From DASXVX01 sp036504075 (GTDB lineage: Bacteria > Bacillota > Sulfobacillia > Symbiobacteriales > Symbiobacteriaceae), in contig DASXVX010000091.1 in NCBI GenBank assembly GCA_036504075.1, forward strand, positions 38,154 to 102,153: a stretch of DNA of 64,000 nt, written 5' to 3'. The notes beneath the pieces are model-generated. The model was not told the origin of the DNA. It made no database searches and was given only the letters and a program-made list of their open reading frames with translations. Shown one piece after another: positions 51,073 to 60,168 of this stretch; the stretch's first letter is position 1; every line of letters begins with the position of its first letter. The position numbers were made by a program, and so were the translations under genes.

Positions 51073-53382
51073 ATGCAGATTCTCAAACCAGCCGAATCGT
51101 TGATGCGCCGGATGCGGTTCGCCGGCAAAGTGACCTTCAGCGGACTTCTGATGGCGATTCCCCTGGTCCTCCTCACCGTCTTTTTCGTTCAAGAGATCAA
51201 CGGGTCCATCGATTTTTCGGCCAAGGAGCGCCTGGGAACGCGCTTGCTCGTCCCCGCGACATCGCTGGTCCGAAACGCCCAGACGCAGCGTAACCTGCTG
51301 GTTCAGGCGCTCTATTCGGGCGGTATGCCCGCCGGTCAATGGGAAACCTCGGCAAAGAAGGCGGAGGCGCTCGTCGCCGAACTGGACCAACTCGATCAAA
51401 GCCTGGGGACCGACCTGAGCACGTCGGCGGCCTGGGCGGGCCTCAAAGCGGCGTGGCAGAAGGCCGGCCGTGCCGGGGCCGGCCAACCGTCAGAGCAGGC
51501 GCTCAAGGACTACGACGACTTCAGTCAACAGGCCCTGGCCTTCATAACCCTGGTGGCAGACACTTCTAACCTGACACTGGACCCGGACGTGGACACATTC
51601 TACCTGATGGACCTGACCACCGTGACCCTGCCTTCTCTGGCCGAGAACCTTTCCCTGGAGCAGAAGCTGGCGGTGGGCATATCGGCTCGGAAAGCCATTT
51701 CCGAACAGCAGAAGACCGAACTGGCAATCCTGCGCGGCCAGGTTGAGTCGGGCAAGGCCCGTCTGGGTGCAGCCCTGGAGAAGGTCTACGCCGCCAGGCC
51801 GGAACTGGCCGATCAACTCAAGAGCCACGAACAGGCCTCGGAGACTGGCGCAGCCGCATTCCTCTCGGCGATCGACCGGCAACTGCTTCAAACCGCCGCC
51901 ATCGACGCTGCGGGCGCCACCCTCCTCGCGAATGCCGGCGGGCAGTCCACGGAGTCGGTCTACCGCCTGAACGGCGAGTGCACCACCCGGCTCGACCAGT
52001 TGCTGGCGGCCCGTGTGAGCCGGCTGGAGACGAAACGAAACAACATCCTGATCCTGGTTGGGGTCGCAATCGCGATTGCCAGCTACTTCTTCCTCGGTTT
52101 CGTCACTTCGGTGAACACGGCGCTGAGACGCGTGGAGCAAGCCTCACGGCGCCTCGCGGCGGGCGATCTCACGGCAGCCGGCCTGCAGGTTGAAAGCCGG
52201 GACGAGATTGGCCAGGTGGCCACCACCTTCGGCCAAATGCTCGCGGATCTGCAGCAGACGATCAGCCAGGTCCAGTCCGCCAGCGACGAAGTGCTGCGGC
52301 GGAGCCAGGAGATGCTGGCGGCCACCGGTCAGGCCCTTGAGGCTACCGGCGAGATCTCCGAAGCCATGGGCCATGTAGCCCTGGGGGCCGGCCAGCAGTC
52401 GGCCACCCTCCTGCAGACCGCCGAAGCCATGACCAGCCTGGGGCGGACCGTCAGCGATTCGGCCGCAGAGTCGCAGAGACATGCCGAGGCCATTCAGCGC
52501 GCGGCCGGCATCATGGATGACATCTCCCGTTCCATCGGGGCCGTAGCCGGTTCGGCCCGATCTGTGGCCTCCGCTGCGTCTGAGACGTTGAACTCCGCCC
52601 GGGAAGGCGGCGCAGCCATCGTCCAGACGCTCACGGGCATGGAACGTGCCGCGGCTTCGTCCGACGAAGCTGTCAGGCAGGTGCGGGAACTGGGGCAGCT
52701 GTCGCAGCAAGTCGGCGACATTGTGAAGCTGATCAGCGACTTCTCCCGGCAGAGCAACCTTCTGGCCCTTAATGCCGCCATCGAGGCGGCCCGTGCCGGG
52801 GTGCATGGCCGGGGCTTTGCCGTGGTGGCCGCCGAGGTGCGCAACCTGGCGGAGCGGTCGGTGCGCTCGGCAGGCGAAATCGCCGGCCTGGTGGCCGGGA
52901 TTCAGCAGGGCGTGGAAGCCGTGGTGGAAGCGACCATGGTCAGCAGCCGGGAAGTGAACGAAGGCAGAGGCCTGGCCAATTCCGCCGGCGAAATGCTGCA
53001 GGAAATCATCAGCGCCATGGAGCAGACCAGCAGGCAAGTCCAGGAGATCAGCACGGCCGGCGAAGACGCATCGCAGGGCACCCGGGAAGTGGCCAACACG
53101 GTGGGCAAGATGGCCGAGGCAACCGCTGCCCAGATCGAAGTCGACGTGGAGATGGCCGGCGCCAGCCAGTCGGTGCTCCAGTCCCTCCAGGAGGTTGCGG
53201 CCGTCTCCGAGGAGACCTCGGCCGCGTCCGAAGAGGTCTGCTCGGCCAGCGAGCAGATCGGCGGAACCATTGGCGATATCGACAGCCTTGCCCGCTCCTT
53301 CCACGGTACTGCCGAACGGCTGGCCGGCGCGGTGGCGCGGTTCCGGCTGCCTGACCCGACGGAGGAGCGCCGCGGGGCCTAG
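51073..53382 (+). CDS. Methyl-accepting chemotaxis protein
   Basis: The 769-residue chemoreceptor has an N-terminal helix (LLMAIPLVLLTVFFVQ), an extracellular helical sensor domain (about residues 45-335, containing DTFYLMDLTTVTLPSLAE), a second helix (NILILVGVAIAIASYFFLGF), a HAMP domain and a long cytoplasmic coiled coil. The signalling tip SNLLALNAAIEAARAGVHGR with FAVVAAEVRNLAERS is intact. It would signal to CheA/CheW. ATG 51073 has only a weak ribosome site; TTG 51022 is in frame. No che genes are adjacent. Confidence 0.92.
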   Translation: MQILKPAESLMRRMRFAGKVTFSGLLMAIPLVLLTVFFVQEINGSIDFSAKERLGTRLLVPATSLVRNAQTQRNLLVQALYSGGMPAGQWETSAKKAEALVAELDQLDQSLGTDLSTSAAWAGLKAAWQKAGRAGAGQPSEQALKDYDDFSQQALAFITLVADTSNLTLDPDVDTFYLMDLTTVTLPSLAENLSLEQKLAVGISARKAISEQQKTELAILRGQVESGKARLGAALEKVYAARPELADQLKSHEQASETGAAAFLSAIDRQLLQTAAIDAAGATLLANAGGQSTESVYRLNGECTTRLDQLLAARVSRLETKRNNILILVGVAIAIASYFFLGFVTSVNTALRRVEQASRRLAAGDLTAAGLQVESRDEIGQVATTFGQMLADLQQTISQVQSASDEVLRRSQEMLAATGQALEATGEISEAMGHVALGAGQQSATLLQTAEAMTSLGRTVSDSAAESQRHAEAIQRAAGIMDDISRSIGAVAGSARSVASAASETLNSAREGGAAIVQTLTGMERAAASSDEAVRQVRELGQLSQQVGDIVKLISDFSRQSNLLALNAAIEAARAGVHGRGFAVVAAEVRNLAERSVRSAGEIAGLVAGIQQGVEAVVEATMVSSREVNEGRGLANSAGEMLQEIISAMEQTSRQVQEISTAGEDASQGTREVANTVGKMAEATAAQIEVDVEMAGASQSVLQSLQEVAAVSEETSAASEEVCSASEQIGGTIGDIDSLARSFHGTAERLAGAVARFRLPDPTEERRGA

Positions 53383-53393
53383 CCGGCGGCGGC

Positions 53394-53730
53394 TGGTGAA
53401 CGCCGGGGCCGCGGACTGAAGCTCGGCGCCCGCCGACGGGGGTGCATAGCAGAGCAGTTCCCGGACACCCTATAAAAGGGGAGCGAGGGGAGCCGCTGCG
53501 AACCAGTTAGGTGCTGGAACGCATGGGTGGCTCTATGGAAAAAGAAGGCGGAAAGTAAGCCCGATAAGTTCGGCTAAGAAGGCAGCTACGATTGCTCGGA
53601 TTACCCACTTCGGCAGCATGGAGAACTCACCTCGCTTTTGAGGCCGAGTCTCCCCCCGCTCACCCAGATTATACCAAACGAACATCTGTTTGTAACGAAG
53701 AACCGCTCGACAAGTTTCGAGCGGTTTCTC
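53394..53730 (+). repeat. MFS-tail plus structured-RNA repeat, copy 1
   Basis: It starts with a remnant of the MFS C-terminus (VNAGAAD then stop, compare PNSGVAD), continues with the MFS 3' flank, then ATAAAAGGGGAGCGAGGGG. A nested stem follows at 53490-53533: GAGCC, TGCG and CCAG pair with CTGG, CGCA and GGCTC across symmetric AA/AA loops. Near the end are a GGAG...CTCC hairpin and an intrinsic terminator. Most of this recurs at 53918-54295. It looks like a small structured RNA, not a protein gene. Confidence 0.6.
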
Positions 53731-53731
53731 T
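53701..53731 (+). terminator. Terminator ending repeat copy 1
   Basis: AACCGCTCGA and TCGAGCGGTT pair around a short loop, followed by TCTCTATG. The identical stem ends the second copy. Confidence 0.75.
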
Positions 53732-53757
53732 ATGTCTTGCCATTAGAAACCACTCGC

Positions 53758-53822
53758 TCGGGGCACCCGAAAAGGGTGAGCGAGAGGAGCTGCTGCGAAC
53801 CAGTTGCGGGCTGGAACGTGGA
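53758..53822 (+). repeat. Partial copy of the structured-RNA repeat
   Basis: GGGCACCCGAAAAGGGTGAG and GCTGCGAACCAGTTGCGGGC match the start of the repeat core but the outer stem is broken. The rest of the unit is missing. Confidence 0.55.
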
Positions 53823-53917
53823 TTTGCCCTGGCTAGGCTGGACACACCCGTCAAAGCACGCCGCTCCCGAGACCGGGTGCATCCTGGTCTCACCAAATTG
53901 TCCGCGCCCGGGCTTTC

Positions 53918-54295
53918 TGGCACCGGCACGCTTTCTGCGGGGTACCTGTCCGACCGTCCGTGGCGATTCCGGAGGGCGGAGTGGCGGATTGAAGTTCGGC
54001 GCCCGTCGCGGGGGTGTATAGCGGAGTGATCGCCGGGCACCCTATAAAAGGGGAGCGAGGGGAGCCGCTGCAACCAGGTTCTGCTGGAAGCATGGGGGCT
54101 CTAGGTATGAAGAAGCTGAAAGGCGAGCCTGATGAGTTCGGTCAAGACGGCAGCTACGATCGTTCGGATTACCCACTTAGGCAGCACGGAGACTCACCTC
54201 ACTTCGAGGCCGAGTCTCCCCTCGCTCACCCAGATTATACTAAACGAACATCTGTTTGTGACAAGGAACCGCTCGACAAGTTTCGAGCGGTTCCG
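53918..54295 (+). repeat. MFS-tail plus structured-RNA repeat, copy 2
   Basis: It begins with the MFS segment GTLSAGYLSDR, then after an internal deletion WRFRR-like codons for the MFS end, then the 3' flank. The core stem at 54062-54101 keeps GAGCC/GGCTC and CCAG/CTGG, while TGCG/CGCA is shortened on both strands to TGC/GCA, a paired change that supports RNA structure. The hairpin GGAGACTC...GAGTCTCC and the final terminator are kept. Confidence 0.6.
54267..54295 (+). terminator. Terminator ending repeat copy 2
   Basis: AACCGCTCGA and TCGAGCGGTT stem at 54267-54292, followed by CCGCTG rather than T-run; weaker than copy 1. It also faces the end of the minus-strand ThDP gene. Confidence 0.6.
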
Positions 54296-54323
54296 CTGTA
54301 AGTCAGGGGCGCCACTCCCTGTC

Positions 54324-55961
54324 TCAGATGCTGACGGAGCCCGACCGGAATTCGGACTGCCCCATCTTGACGTTGACGACCGCGACCCGCCCTGCGGCAA
54401 ACGCCCGCGCCAGGGCCGGGCGCAGCTCCTCCGGCCGCTCCACGTACTCGCCGTGCGCCCCCAGCCCCGCCGCGGCCAGGTCGTAGCGGACGTAATCCAG
54501 GGCCGTGGCCGGCGCCCGCTCGGCGCCGAACATCTGCACCTGACCCCGCCGGATCTGCGACCAGGCGGCGTCGTTGCCGATGATGACGACGAACGGAATC
54601 TGCTGGCGGACCGCCGCCTCCACCTCCATCAGGTTCAGGCCCGCCGTGCCGTCGCCCAGCAGCAGCGCCACCGGCGCTGCAGGCCGGGCCAGCCTGGCCG
54701 CCATGGCAAAGCCCATGCCCACGCCCAGGGTCCCCAGGGGGCCGGGGTCCATCCAGCCCGCCGGGTATCGCCGGACCTGCACCACGGCGGCCGCCGTCGC
54801 CACGAAGTCCCCGCCGTCGCCGACGATGGTCGTGCCGGGCGGCATGGCCGCTTCAATTTCGGCGCAAAGCCGGAGCGGGTCGACCGGCACCGCGTCCGAC
54901 GCCAGCGCCGACGCCATTTTCGCGGCCTGGGCCTCCTCCACCGCGGCCAGCTTCGCCAGCCATTCCTGGCGGGCGGGCCGGGTGGCGCCCAGGTTGCCGT
55001 GCTCCAGCAACTGCGACATCACCGCCGCACCGTCGCCGGCAATGGCGACCGCCGCATCCCGGTTGCGGCCGGCCTCCGCCGGGTCCAGGTCCACCTTTAC
55101 CAGCTTGCAGGTCTCGTTCCAGACGGGCGACTGCCCGTAGTTCAGCCGGAAATCCAGCGGCACCCCGAAAAGGAAGACCACGTCCGCCTCCGCCAGCGCC
55201 GCCTTGCGGGACCGGCTCCACTTCGGCTCCAGGAGGCCGCGGGCCATGCCGCTGGTGTAGACGGGCGCGCCCACCACCTTGGCAAAGGCCCGGGCGGCCT
55301 CCCAATGGGGCGACCAGCGAATCTGGCTGCCCACCAGCACCACCGGCCGGTCCGCCGCCCGCAGGAGCCCCACCGCCTCATTCACCCGGTCCGGGTCGCC
55401 CGGCTGGGCGGGCCGTCCGGCGTAGGGCGCCGGCCAGGTCAAATCCGCCGGGTCGGCCTGCTCGAAGAGCACGTCGACCGGAATCTCCACGTAAACCGGC
55501 CCCGGCACGCCCGAGAGCGCCTGCCGGAACGCGGTCGCGATGTACTCAGGAATCCGCTTCACATCCGTAATCCGGGCCTGCCATTTGGTGATGGGCTTCA
55601 TGACGCCCATCAGGTCCATCTCCTGCAGCGCCCCCCGGCCGGAGAGCACGTGCGGCCCCTGCCCGCCAATGATCACCGCCGGACTCTCCGCCCGGAAAGC
55701 GTTCGCCACCGCCGTGACGGCGTTGGTTACCCCCGGTCCCGCCGTCACCACCGCCACCCCGGGCTTTCCCGTCAGCCGGGACCAGCCGTCGGCGGCGAAG
55801 GCCGCCGTCGCCTCATGGCGCACATCCACCACCCGAATGGACTCATCGATGCACCCGTCGTAAATCGCCATCACATGACCGCCGCAGAGCGTGAACACGA
55901 CCTCGGTCCCTTCCCGCTTCAGCGCCGCCGCCACCAGCGCTCCCCCATGCCGGTAACCCAT
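54324..55961 (-). CDS. Thiamine-diphosphate-dependent enzyme (acetolactate synthase large-subunit-like)
   Basis: The 545-residue protein has the three ThDP-enzyme domains: the Pyr domain with catalytic Glu in VRHEATAAFAADGW, a central domain (DRPVVLVGSQIRW), and the PP domain with the GDG...N metal motif in LLLGDGTAGLNLMEVE and ending IIGNDA. It is closest in style to acetolactate synthase-like (ILVBL/oxalyl-CoA decarboxylase) proteins, but no regulatory subunit or ilv genes are adjacent, so it may act on another 2-oxo acid. ATG 55961 follows AGGAGGGGG. Confidence 0.88.
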   Translation of the reverse strand: MGYRHGGALVAAALKREGTEVVFTLCGGHVMAIYDGCIDESIRVVDVRHEATAAFAADGWSRLTGKPGVAVVTAGPGVTNAVTAVANAFRAESPAVIIGGQGPHVLSGRGALQEMDLMGVMKPITKWQARITDVKRIPEYIATAFRQALSGVPGPVYVEIPVDVLFEQADPADLTWPAPYAGRPAQPGDPDRVNEAVGLLRAADRPVVLVGSQIRWSPHWEAARAFAKVVGAPVYTSGMARGLLEPKWSRSRKAALAEADVVFLFGVPLDFRLNYGQSPVWNETCKLVKVDLDPAEAGRNRDAAVAIAGDGAAVMSQLLEHGNLGATRPARQEWLAKLAAVEEAQAAKMASALASDAVPVDPLRLCAEIEAAMPPGTTIVGDGGDFVATAAAVVQVRRYPAGWMDPGPLGTLGVGMGFAMAARLARPAAPVALLLGDGTAGLNLMEVEAAVRQQIPFVVIIGNDAAWSQIRRGQVQMFGAERAPATALDYVRYDLAAAGLGAHGEYVERPEELRPALARAFAAGRVAVVNVKMGQSEFRSGSVSI

Positions 55962-56112
55962 GCCAGTTCCCCCTCCTGTCCGAATTTACCCGCTAGCTTT
56001 TCAAAGTTCGTCGCGGTGCACAATACTCCTGTATGGCGAAGGAGTCGCCGCCTTCGTGATCGAATCACGGGGTAGTCCTTATACGTTAGATGTCAGGAAA
56101 GCGGAGAGAACT

Positions 56113-56784
56113 GTGCGTGAGACAAAATGGGCCCTGGGACTGGTAATGCTGGTCTTCGGCATTCTGCTGACGACCCAGTTCCGCGTGCAGCAACTGATCC
56201 CCAAGGACCCCGGCAACTTGCGGGCCGACGACCTCGCTCAGGAACTGAAGGCTACCCAGGCGAAACTGAAAGCGGCCGAACAGGCCCGTGACCGACTGAC
56301 GGCCCAACTGCAAGGCGGCCCGGCCGGCAGCGGCGGCATCGTCCCCGTGGCCGGACCGACGTCGGTCGACGTCCTGGCCGGCACGGTGGTGGTGCAGGGG
56401 TCCGGCCTCATCATCACCATGACGGAGGACAGGGAGATGTCACCCAAAGCCCGGGTCCACGATGAGGACCTCTGGCGGGTGCTGAACGAGCTGCTGGCCT
56501 CGGGCGCCGAGGGCGTCGCGGTCAACGGCCAGCGGCTCACGTCCATCTCCGGCATTCGCGACGTGGGCAACCGGGTGATGATCTACCAGACGATGACAAA
56601 CTCCCCGTTCGAAATCGCCGCCGTCGGTGACCCGGCGGTCATGGAAGCAGCCCTGCGCCTGCGGGCCGGTGTGGTCGACCTGTTGAGCCGCTACGGCGTC
56701 AAGGTGACCATCCGCCGCACCGATAGCGTCCGGCTGCCTGCCTTCACGCCCCCGCCGTTCCAGTACGCCAAGGTGCTGAAGTAG
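56113..56784 (+). CDS. DUF881 family membrane-anchored protein
   Basis: The 223-residue protein has one membrane helix (WALGLVMLVFGILLTTQF), a coiled coil (LAQELKATQAKLKAAEQARD) and a DUF881 domain: GSGLIITMTEDRE, HDEDLWRVLNELLASGAEGV, AVNGQRLTSISGIRDVG and a C-terminal strand region. The family is found near division genes in Firmicutes and Actinobacteria; its role is unknown. GTG 56113 follows GCGGAGAG; the frame is open upstream to 55960 without family residues. Confidence 0.85.
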   Translation: MRETKWALGLVMLVFGILLTTQFRVQQLIPKDPGNLRADDLAQELKATQAKLKAAEQARDRLTAQLQGGPAGSGGIVPVAGPTSVDVLAGTVVVQGSGLIITMTEDREMSPKARVHDEDLWRVLNELLASGAEGVAVNGQRLTSISGIRDVGNRVMIYQTMTNSPFEIAAVGDPAVMEAALRLRAGVVDLLSRYGVKVTIRRTDSVRLPAFTPPPFQYAKVLK

Positions 56785-56799
56785 TTCCGATTTCTGCCA

Positions 56800-56826
56800 G
56801 GGACCACCCGCTTGCCGGGTGGTCCC
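56800..56826 (+). terminator. Hairpin after DUF881 gene
   Basis: GGGACCACCCG pairs perfectly with CGGGTGGTCCC around a 5-base loop, 15 bases after the stop. The trailing TCCCC is not a clear T-run. Confidence 0.6.
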
Positions 56827-56887
56827 TCCCCAACTGTATGTCGCTCCGCTTCGTGGGGGCTGATCGCAGGGACGAATCGCGACCGCC

Positions 56888-57330
56888 TTGCCGCGGAGGG
56901 GCTCGCTCGGGTTCACTTGGCTGCGAACCGCTTCCGGACCGGAACTCCTCGCCGACACCAAGCGCATCCTCGCTCACTTTCGGATGTACCCGTACTACGA
57001 CATGGAGACATGGGCGCGCCACGCAGAACTGCTGCAGAGAATCGCACCGGTAATCGCTGAGTTGGAGGACAGGGGTGGATGAGGATATCCAGGTGTACGT
57101 CTGCGGGTATGCGGCGCCCCATGGAATCAAACTTTGCGGCCGGCAGTTTATCACCCAGACGCGTCTGGAACCTCGCCGAACTCTGCAGATGCTATGCGCG
57201 GCTGCCCAAGCAGGACCCGCAGGAGCCCTTTGGCGTTTACTTCCGTCGGTTGGTCCATGGGATGGATGTGGGCAACCTGACCAGCCGCTTTGAACAGGTG
57301 TCGGCACAGTGGCAGGCCACCCGTGAATGA
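56888..57330 (+). pseudogene. Decayed coding region, unknown
   Basis: Protein-like segments appear in successive frames: LADTKRILAHFRMYPYYDME then HAELLQRIAPVIAELEDRGG (to 57082); a GTG reading DEDIQVYVCGYAAPHGIKLC from 57075; then WNLAELCRCYARLPKQDPQE and FRRLVHGMDVGNLTSRFEQV (to 57330). None has a good start and the frames do not join. I recognise no family. It may be one or two small genes broken by frameshifts. Bases 57331-57476 hold nothing clear. Confidence 0.35.
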
Positions 57331-57476
57331 ACGTCTACAAGGTGCGCAGTGTGTCGGAAGGTGAGGGATGATCCCTGCCAATCCGCACCCCTCTTTCAGG
57401 ATGGGGCCATCGCCCTCTGTCCTTGATTGCCGGCTGTTGCCGACGTGGTTCATATGGCCTCCATCCGTCAAGCAAT

Positions 57477-57820
57477 TGCGCCCGCGCAGACTTCATTGGT
57501 AAAGCAGGTAGAGTCTCTTCGCGCCCGCGCAGACTGCGCAGGTAAAGCAGGTAGAGTCTCTTCGCGCCCGCGCAGACTGCGCAGGTAGAGCAAGGTGAGT
57601 CTCTTCGCGCCCGCGCCGACTGCGCAGGTAGAGCAAGGTGAGTCTCTTCGCGCCCGCGCGGACTGCACAGGTAGAGCAAGGTGAGTCTCTTCGCGCCCGC
57701 GCAGACTTCACAGGTAGAGCAAGGTGAGTCTCTTCGCGCCCGCGCAGACTTCACAGGTAAAGCAGGTAGAGTCTCTTCGCGCCCGCGCAGACTTCACAGG
57801 TAGAGCAGGCAGAGTCTCAT
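57477..57820 (+). repeat. 43-bp minisatellite, eight units
   Basis: Eight head-to-tail 43-base units start CGCGCCCGCGCAGACT and end GTCTCTT. Variation is limited to a few columns (TGCGC/TTCAC, AAAGCAGGTAG/AGAGCAAGGTG). Each contains GCGCAG-A-CTGCGC or a weakened form, a small dyad. Because 43 is not a multiple of three, the frame changes each unit, so it is not a coding repeat. There are no spacers, so it is not CRISPR. Confidence 0.92.
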
Positions 57821-58150
57821 TGCGCCGCCGCAGACTCCATAAACTGTAAATCCGCTGCCGGGCCTGGGAATTCCGGCTTCCGTGACCCGGGGAGGCGCTT
57901 GGGCCGGAGTATCGCCGGCTGGATGGAGTTGTCTGGGCGCCGGACGGGACCAACATGATCCGATTTTTAGGCGCCCGGTGTCTGGATATCCCGGTGCGGT
58001 GGTGTAGTGGGCTTCCCCGCTCCACTCGAGTCTTCTGTCCGTGGCTCGGACCTGGCGGCAGATGCAGGCGGGCGTCTCTAACGAATTTTCGTCGACCTGA
58101 TACGGCAGTAGCTCCGCAGGCCGAAGTTCAGGCGCAAGGCTAAATAGAAC

Positions 58151-58190
58151 AGAGCCCACCCCTGCGAATCTGCGAGGGTGGGCTCTTTGC
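58151..58190 (+). terminator. Intrinsic terminator upstream of the two-component operon
   Basis: AGAGCCCACCC and GGGTGGGCTCT form an 11-bp stem, followed by TTGCTT. No convincing gene precedes it; 57821-58150 shows no supportable feature. Confidence 0.65.
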
Positions 58191-58195
58191 TTGAA

Positions 58196-58225
58196 CCCAT
58201 GACCGTCATGTATGACCTCCGGCAC
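58196..58225. promoter_or_regulatory. Operator-like motif A for the two-component system
   Basis: CCCATGACCGTCATGTATGA, then CCTCCGGCACA, contains the dyad CATGAC-C-GTCATG and an extra half-site TATGAC. The same arrangement recurs at 60078-60107. It ends about 60 bases before the response-regulator start. Confidence 0.6.
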
Positions 58226-58285
58226 AGGAACTCCGCACGGCAGGGTGTAATCTCATGAATCAGACGCGCAAGTGGAGGTACACCC

Positions 58286-58942
58286 ATGGCAATTCGCATC
58301 GTGCTCGTCGACGACACCAGCATGTTTCGGGACGGGCTTCAACTGGTCATCGAACGCCAGGGCGACATGACAGTGGTCGGCCAGGCCGCCGACGGGGCAG
58401 AGTCGCTCCCGGTGATCGAGCAGACGCGCCCCGACATCGTGCTGATGGATATCCGCATGCCGGTCATGGATGGCGTGGAGGCAACCCGTCGCATTCGCAC
58501 ACTGGTCCCAAGCACCCATGTCCTGGTACTGACCACCTACTCCGACGACGAGTATCTCGTGGAGGCCCTGAAGGCGGGCGCCGCCGGCTGCCTGCTGAAG
58601 GACATGCAGTCCCGTGACCTGATTCAGGCGATCCGGGCTGTTCACCAGGGCGGGGTGCTGATCCTCCCGCCGATGGCCGCGCGGCTTCTGTCGGAGTCCA
58701 CGACGACATCGTCCCAGCCACCTGCGGGGCCTGAGGCCTCCCGCCTGGGGGACCTGACGCCAAGGGAGAGCGAGATCCTCAAGTTGGTCGCCCATGGGCT
58801 GACCAATCGGGAGATCGCCGACCGGTTGCACCTGACCGAAGGCACCGTCAAGAATCACATGAGCGCAGTCTACGCCAAGCTGCACGCCCGTGACCGGGCT
58901 CAGGCCGTCTCCTTCGCGATGCGTCAGGGACTGTTGGAATGA
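58286..58942 (+). CDS. NarL/LuxR-family response regulator
   Basis: The 218-residue regulator has a receiver with acceptor Asp in IVLMDIRMPVMDGVEA and a LuxR helix-turn-helix: LTPRESEILKLVAHGLTNRE, then IADRLHLTEGTVKNHMSAVY. ATG 58286 follows GGAGGT. It is coupled by ATGA overlap to the sensor kinase. Its likely DNA targets are the matching motifs before this operon and before the ABC exporter. Confidence 0.93.
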   Translation: MAIRIVLVDDTSMFRDGLQLVIERQGDMTVVGQAADGAESLPVIEQTRPDIVLMDIRMPVMDGVEATRRIRTLVPSTHVLVLTTYSDDEYLVEALKAGAAGCLLKDMQSRDLIQAIRAVHQGGVLILPPMAARLLSESTTTSSQPPAGPEASRLGDLTPRESEILKLVAHGLTNREIADRLHLTEGTVKNHMSAVYAKLHARDRAQAVSFAMRQGLLE

Positions 58943-60084
58943 ACACACCCAACCACTACCGGTACGTCGAGTACATCAAACTCGCCATCCTCGGGTTTCA
59001 CTACGCCCCCTACATTCTCTCCCTCGATCTCGGCGGGACTGCCGGCATCTACGTCGCCGTCGGGATCTACATAACCGCCTCCATGGCCCTGCGCAACCTG
59101 TATCTGACCGACCGGCTCTCCCTGCATGTACGGGGGCTGTGGGTCCTGGCCGACACGGTAATCTGGTTCGTGGGACAGTGGCTGACCGGCTGGATGGCCA
59201 TGACCGCCGTTGCCCTGATCATGGGCACGGACGCGGCCATGAACGGGTGGCGCTATAAGCGGGGCCTGCCCCACCTTCTCGGCGTCGCCCTCCTCCTGCT
59301 TGCAGGGTTCTGGCTGACGGCCCCGGGGCCGATCAGCGAAACCCAGTGGCGCTTGATCTTCTTTCAGTTCGCCGTCGGATTCGCCTTCGTCCACGGCTTC
59401 GTCTATATGGCGGCCACGGTGCAGGATGCCAACGCCGAACTGCGGGAGTATGCGCAAAAGGTCGAAGAGATCACGGTGCTGCGGGAGCGCCACCGCCTGG
59501 CCCGCGAGGTTCACGACACGATTGCCCATGCCTTCACCGGGATCATTATGCAACTGGAGGCCGTCCGGTTGCTCATGGAGGATGAGCCGGCGACCGCTGC
59601 CCGGCGGCTCGAAATCGTGCAGGAGAAAGCCCGCGACAGCCTGGTCGATCTGCGCCGGTCCGTCCACGCCCTGCGTCCGCTCCACCTGGAGGAACGGCAT
59701 GGCTTAAAGGCCCTGACCAAGCTGGCAGAGGACTTCCACCTCTCCACGGGGGTGAAGACGCGCCTGTTGGTGGACGGCACCCCATGGGAGCTGCCCGTCG
59801 CCCACGAGCTTTGCCTGTTCCGGGCCATTCAGGAAGGCATGGTGAACGCCCTGCGCCATGGCGGCGCCGGCCAGATCGAGGTGCTGCTCGCTTTCACCCC
59901 CGGTGACGTGACCCTGACGATTCAAGACGACGGTCGCGGCTCCAGCGGCAGCGGGAACACCGGCGGGCTGGGCCTGGTCGGTATTCAGGAGCGGGCCTCC
60001 GCCCTGGGTGGCACCGTCATGGCAGGGCCGACGCCCGGGGTCCGGGGCTTCCGGCTGCAGGTCTGGATACCCCGTCACCCATGA
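58939..60084 (+). CDS. NarX/DesK-type sensor histidine kinase
   Basis: The 381-residue kinase has five or six N-terminal membrane helices (FHYAPYILSLDLGG, IYVAVGIYITASMAL, VLADTVIWFVGQWLTG, and so on) with almost no external loop, so it probably senses within the membrane. HisKA_3 follows with His in REVHDTIAHAFTGI, and an ATPase with NALRHGGAGQIEV and DDGRGSSGSGNTGGLGL. This layout is common in systems guarding the envelope against antimicrobial peptides. It acts on the regulator just upstream. Confidence 0.92.
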   Translation: MNTPNHYRYVEYIKLAILGFHYAPYILSLDLGGTAGIYVAVGIYITASMALRNLYLTDRLSLHVRGLWVLADTVIWFVGQWLTGWMAMTAVALIMGTDAAMNGWRYKRGLPHLLGVALLLLAGFWLTAPGPISETQWRLIFFQFAVGFAFVHGFVYMAATVQDANAELREYAQKVEEITVLRERHRLAREVHDTIAHAFTGIIMQLEAVRLLMEDEPATAARRLEIVQEKARDSLVDLRRSVHALRPLHLEERHGLKALTKLAEDFHLSTGVKTRLLVDGTPWELPVAHELCLFRAIQEGMVNALRHGGAGQIEVLLAFTPGDVTLTIQDDGRGSSGSGNTGGLGLVGIQERASALGGTVMAGPTPGVRGFRLQVWIPRHP

Positions 60085-60108
60085 CGGTCATGGATGACAG
60101 ACGGCACA
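60078..60108. promoter_or_regulatory. Operator-like motif B before the ABC exporter
   Basis: CCCATGACGGTCATGGATGA, then CAGACGGCACA, repeats motif A with the same dyad CATGAC-G-GTCATG, half-site GATGAC and trailing CGGCACA. It overlaps the kinase stop and begins 91 bases before the ATPase start, against 90 for motif A. Confidence 0.6.
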
Positions 60109-60168
60109 TGCGCTCGGTTGGTATGTCGTCCTATGCTGGGTGCAGCCAGCATAGGGAGGCGTTACCCT

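Noticed and set aside
53592..54029. Plus-strand frames across the structured repeats
   Set aside because: They combine repeat, terminator and MFS-remnant sequence; the two copies are not conserved as protein, while stems are conserved as RNA.
57477..57820. CRISPR array
   Set aside because: Units are contiguous 43-mers with no spacers and no cas genes nearby.
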